DNA of 64,000 bases from assembly GCA_905235575.1 (NCBI GenBank), contig CAJOLZ010000007.1, positions 1 to 64,000 on the forward strand, in the 5' to 3' direction. Both the position numbers and the translations under genes were made by a program. Origin of the DNA: an uncultured Bacteroidaceae bacterium (GTDB taxonomy: Bacteria > Bacteroidota > Bacteroidia > Bacteroidales > Bacteroidaceae). Below, piece by piece: positions 63,867 through 64,000 of this stretch. Each line of letters opens with the position of its first letter. The first letter of the stretch is position 1. The notes beneath the pieces were generated by a model. It was given only the letters and a program-made list of their open reading frames with translations, did no database searches and had not been told where the DNA came from.

Positions 63867-64000
63867 ATGGAATATACGGATAAAGAGTTTTGTTTGGAAG
63901 TGTGGGGACCGATGGCCTGCTTCACTCGCCCGGAACTGAAGGTGGAGCGAGTCAGTTATGATGTCATTACTCCGTCAGCGGCTCGTGCTATTTTTGAGGC
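63867..64000 (+). CDS. cas5c: Cas5 of type I-C (N-terminal part, cut by the window edge)
   Basis: Forty-four codons are visible: [20 protein letters not shown], then [25 protein letters not shown]. This is the hallmark start of Cas5d/Cas5c, the I-C protein that cleaves the crRNA precursor in place of Cas6. It begins two bases after the cas3 stop. By the usual I-C order cas8c, cas7, cas4, cas1, cas2 and the array should follow beyond the window. Confidence 0.9.
   Translation, partial: MEYTDKEFCLEVWGPMACFTRPELKVERVSYDVITPSAARAIFE

Overview
The window looks like chromosomal DNA from a Prevotella-like member of the Bacteroidales. The evidence is the Bacteroidetes housekeeping promoter (TTTG or TTG, 19-20 bases, TAnnTTTG) before many genes; Bacteroidetes-type families (GldH, a PorT-type barrel, DUF6057, DUF2795, OmpP1/FadL); and the gene order rplKAJL-rpoBC behind tRNA-tuf-tRNA-secE-nusG. 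I could run no searches, so the genus is an inference.

Layout. Bases 1-15.6 kb (minus strand) hold the translation and transcription core: rpsU, xerC, hpf, four tRNAs, tuf, tRNA-Trp, secE, nusG, rplKAJL and rpoBC, closed by a strong terminator. Bases 16.1-20.7 kb hold an unusual accessory cluster: a predicted ECF sigma factor fused through a transmembrane helix to a C-terminal outer-membrane beta-barrel, a lipoprotein, and a radical SAM/Gfo-Idh gene pair. All three transcription units start with the same promoter-like motif, which differs from the housekeeping promoter. Bases 21-31.3 kb hold malate dehydrogenase, a voltage-gated-type K+ channel with a zinc ribbon, nagA, glmM, a FadL-type porin, a Sel1-repeat protein, a GH3 lipoprotein and tRNA-Met. 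Bases 31.9-35.6 kb are a plus-strand operon (metF, holB, a PSP1 protein, gldH). Bases 35.6-41.9 kb are the cell-shape cluster (rodA, mrdA, mreD, mreC, mreB) behind a freestanding IMP cyclohydrolase. Bases 42.4-59.7 kb mix rplS, a 5'-nucleotidase split into two genes, a ferredoxin, a PorT-type barrel, aspC/ribBA/an LptF/G permease, an esterase, nagB, a CxxCH-bearing beta-propeller lipoprotein with a DUF6057 membrane protein, and a GH38-like enzyme. The right end holds a corrinoid adenosyltransferase pair, a DUF2795 gene, and the start of a type I-C CRISPR-Cas operon (cas3 with a frameshift in the HD domain, then cas5 cut by the window edge). No CRISPR array lies in the window.

Two features stand out. 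First, the sigma-barrel fusion with its three-promoter regulon looks like a self-contained envelope-to-promoter signalling system. Second, a GC-rich repeat family built on iterated GGTGCG/CGCACC units occurs 11 times, once in each of the 11 intergenic gaps longer than 300 bases except the one before cas3. Four copies belong to an element of about 302-314 bases with conserved ends, three direct and one inverted.

Start codons were chosen from family length, promoters and operon spacing. Several differ from the longest open frame and are noted. Long open frames antisense to rpoC, rpoB, tuf and others, and frames across the repeats, were treated as spurious.
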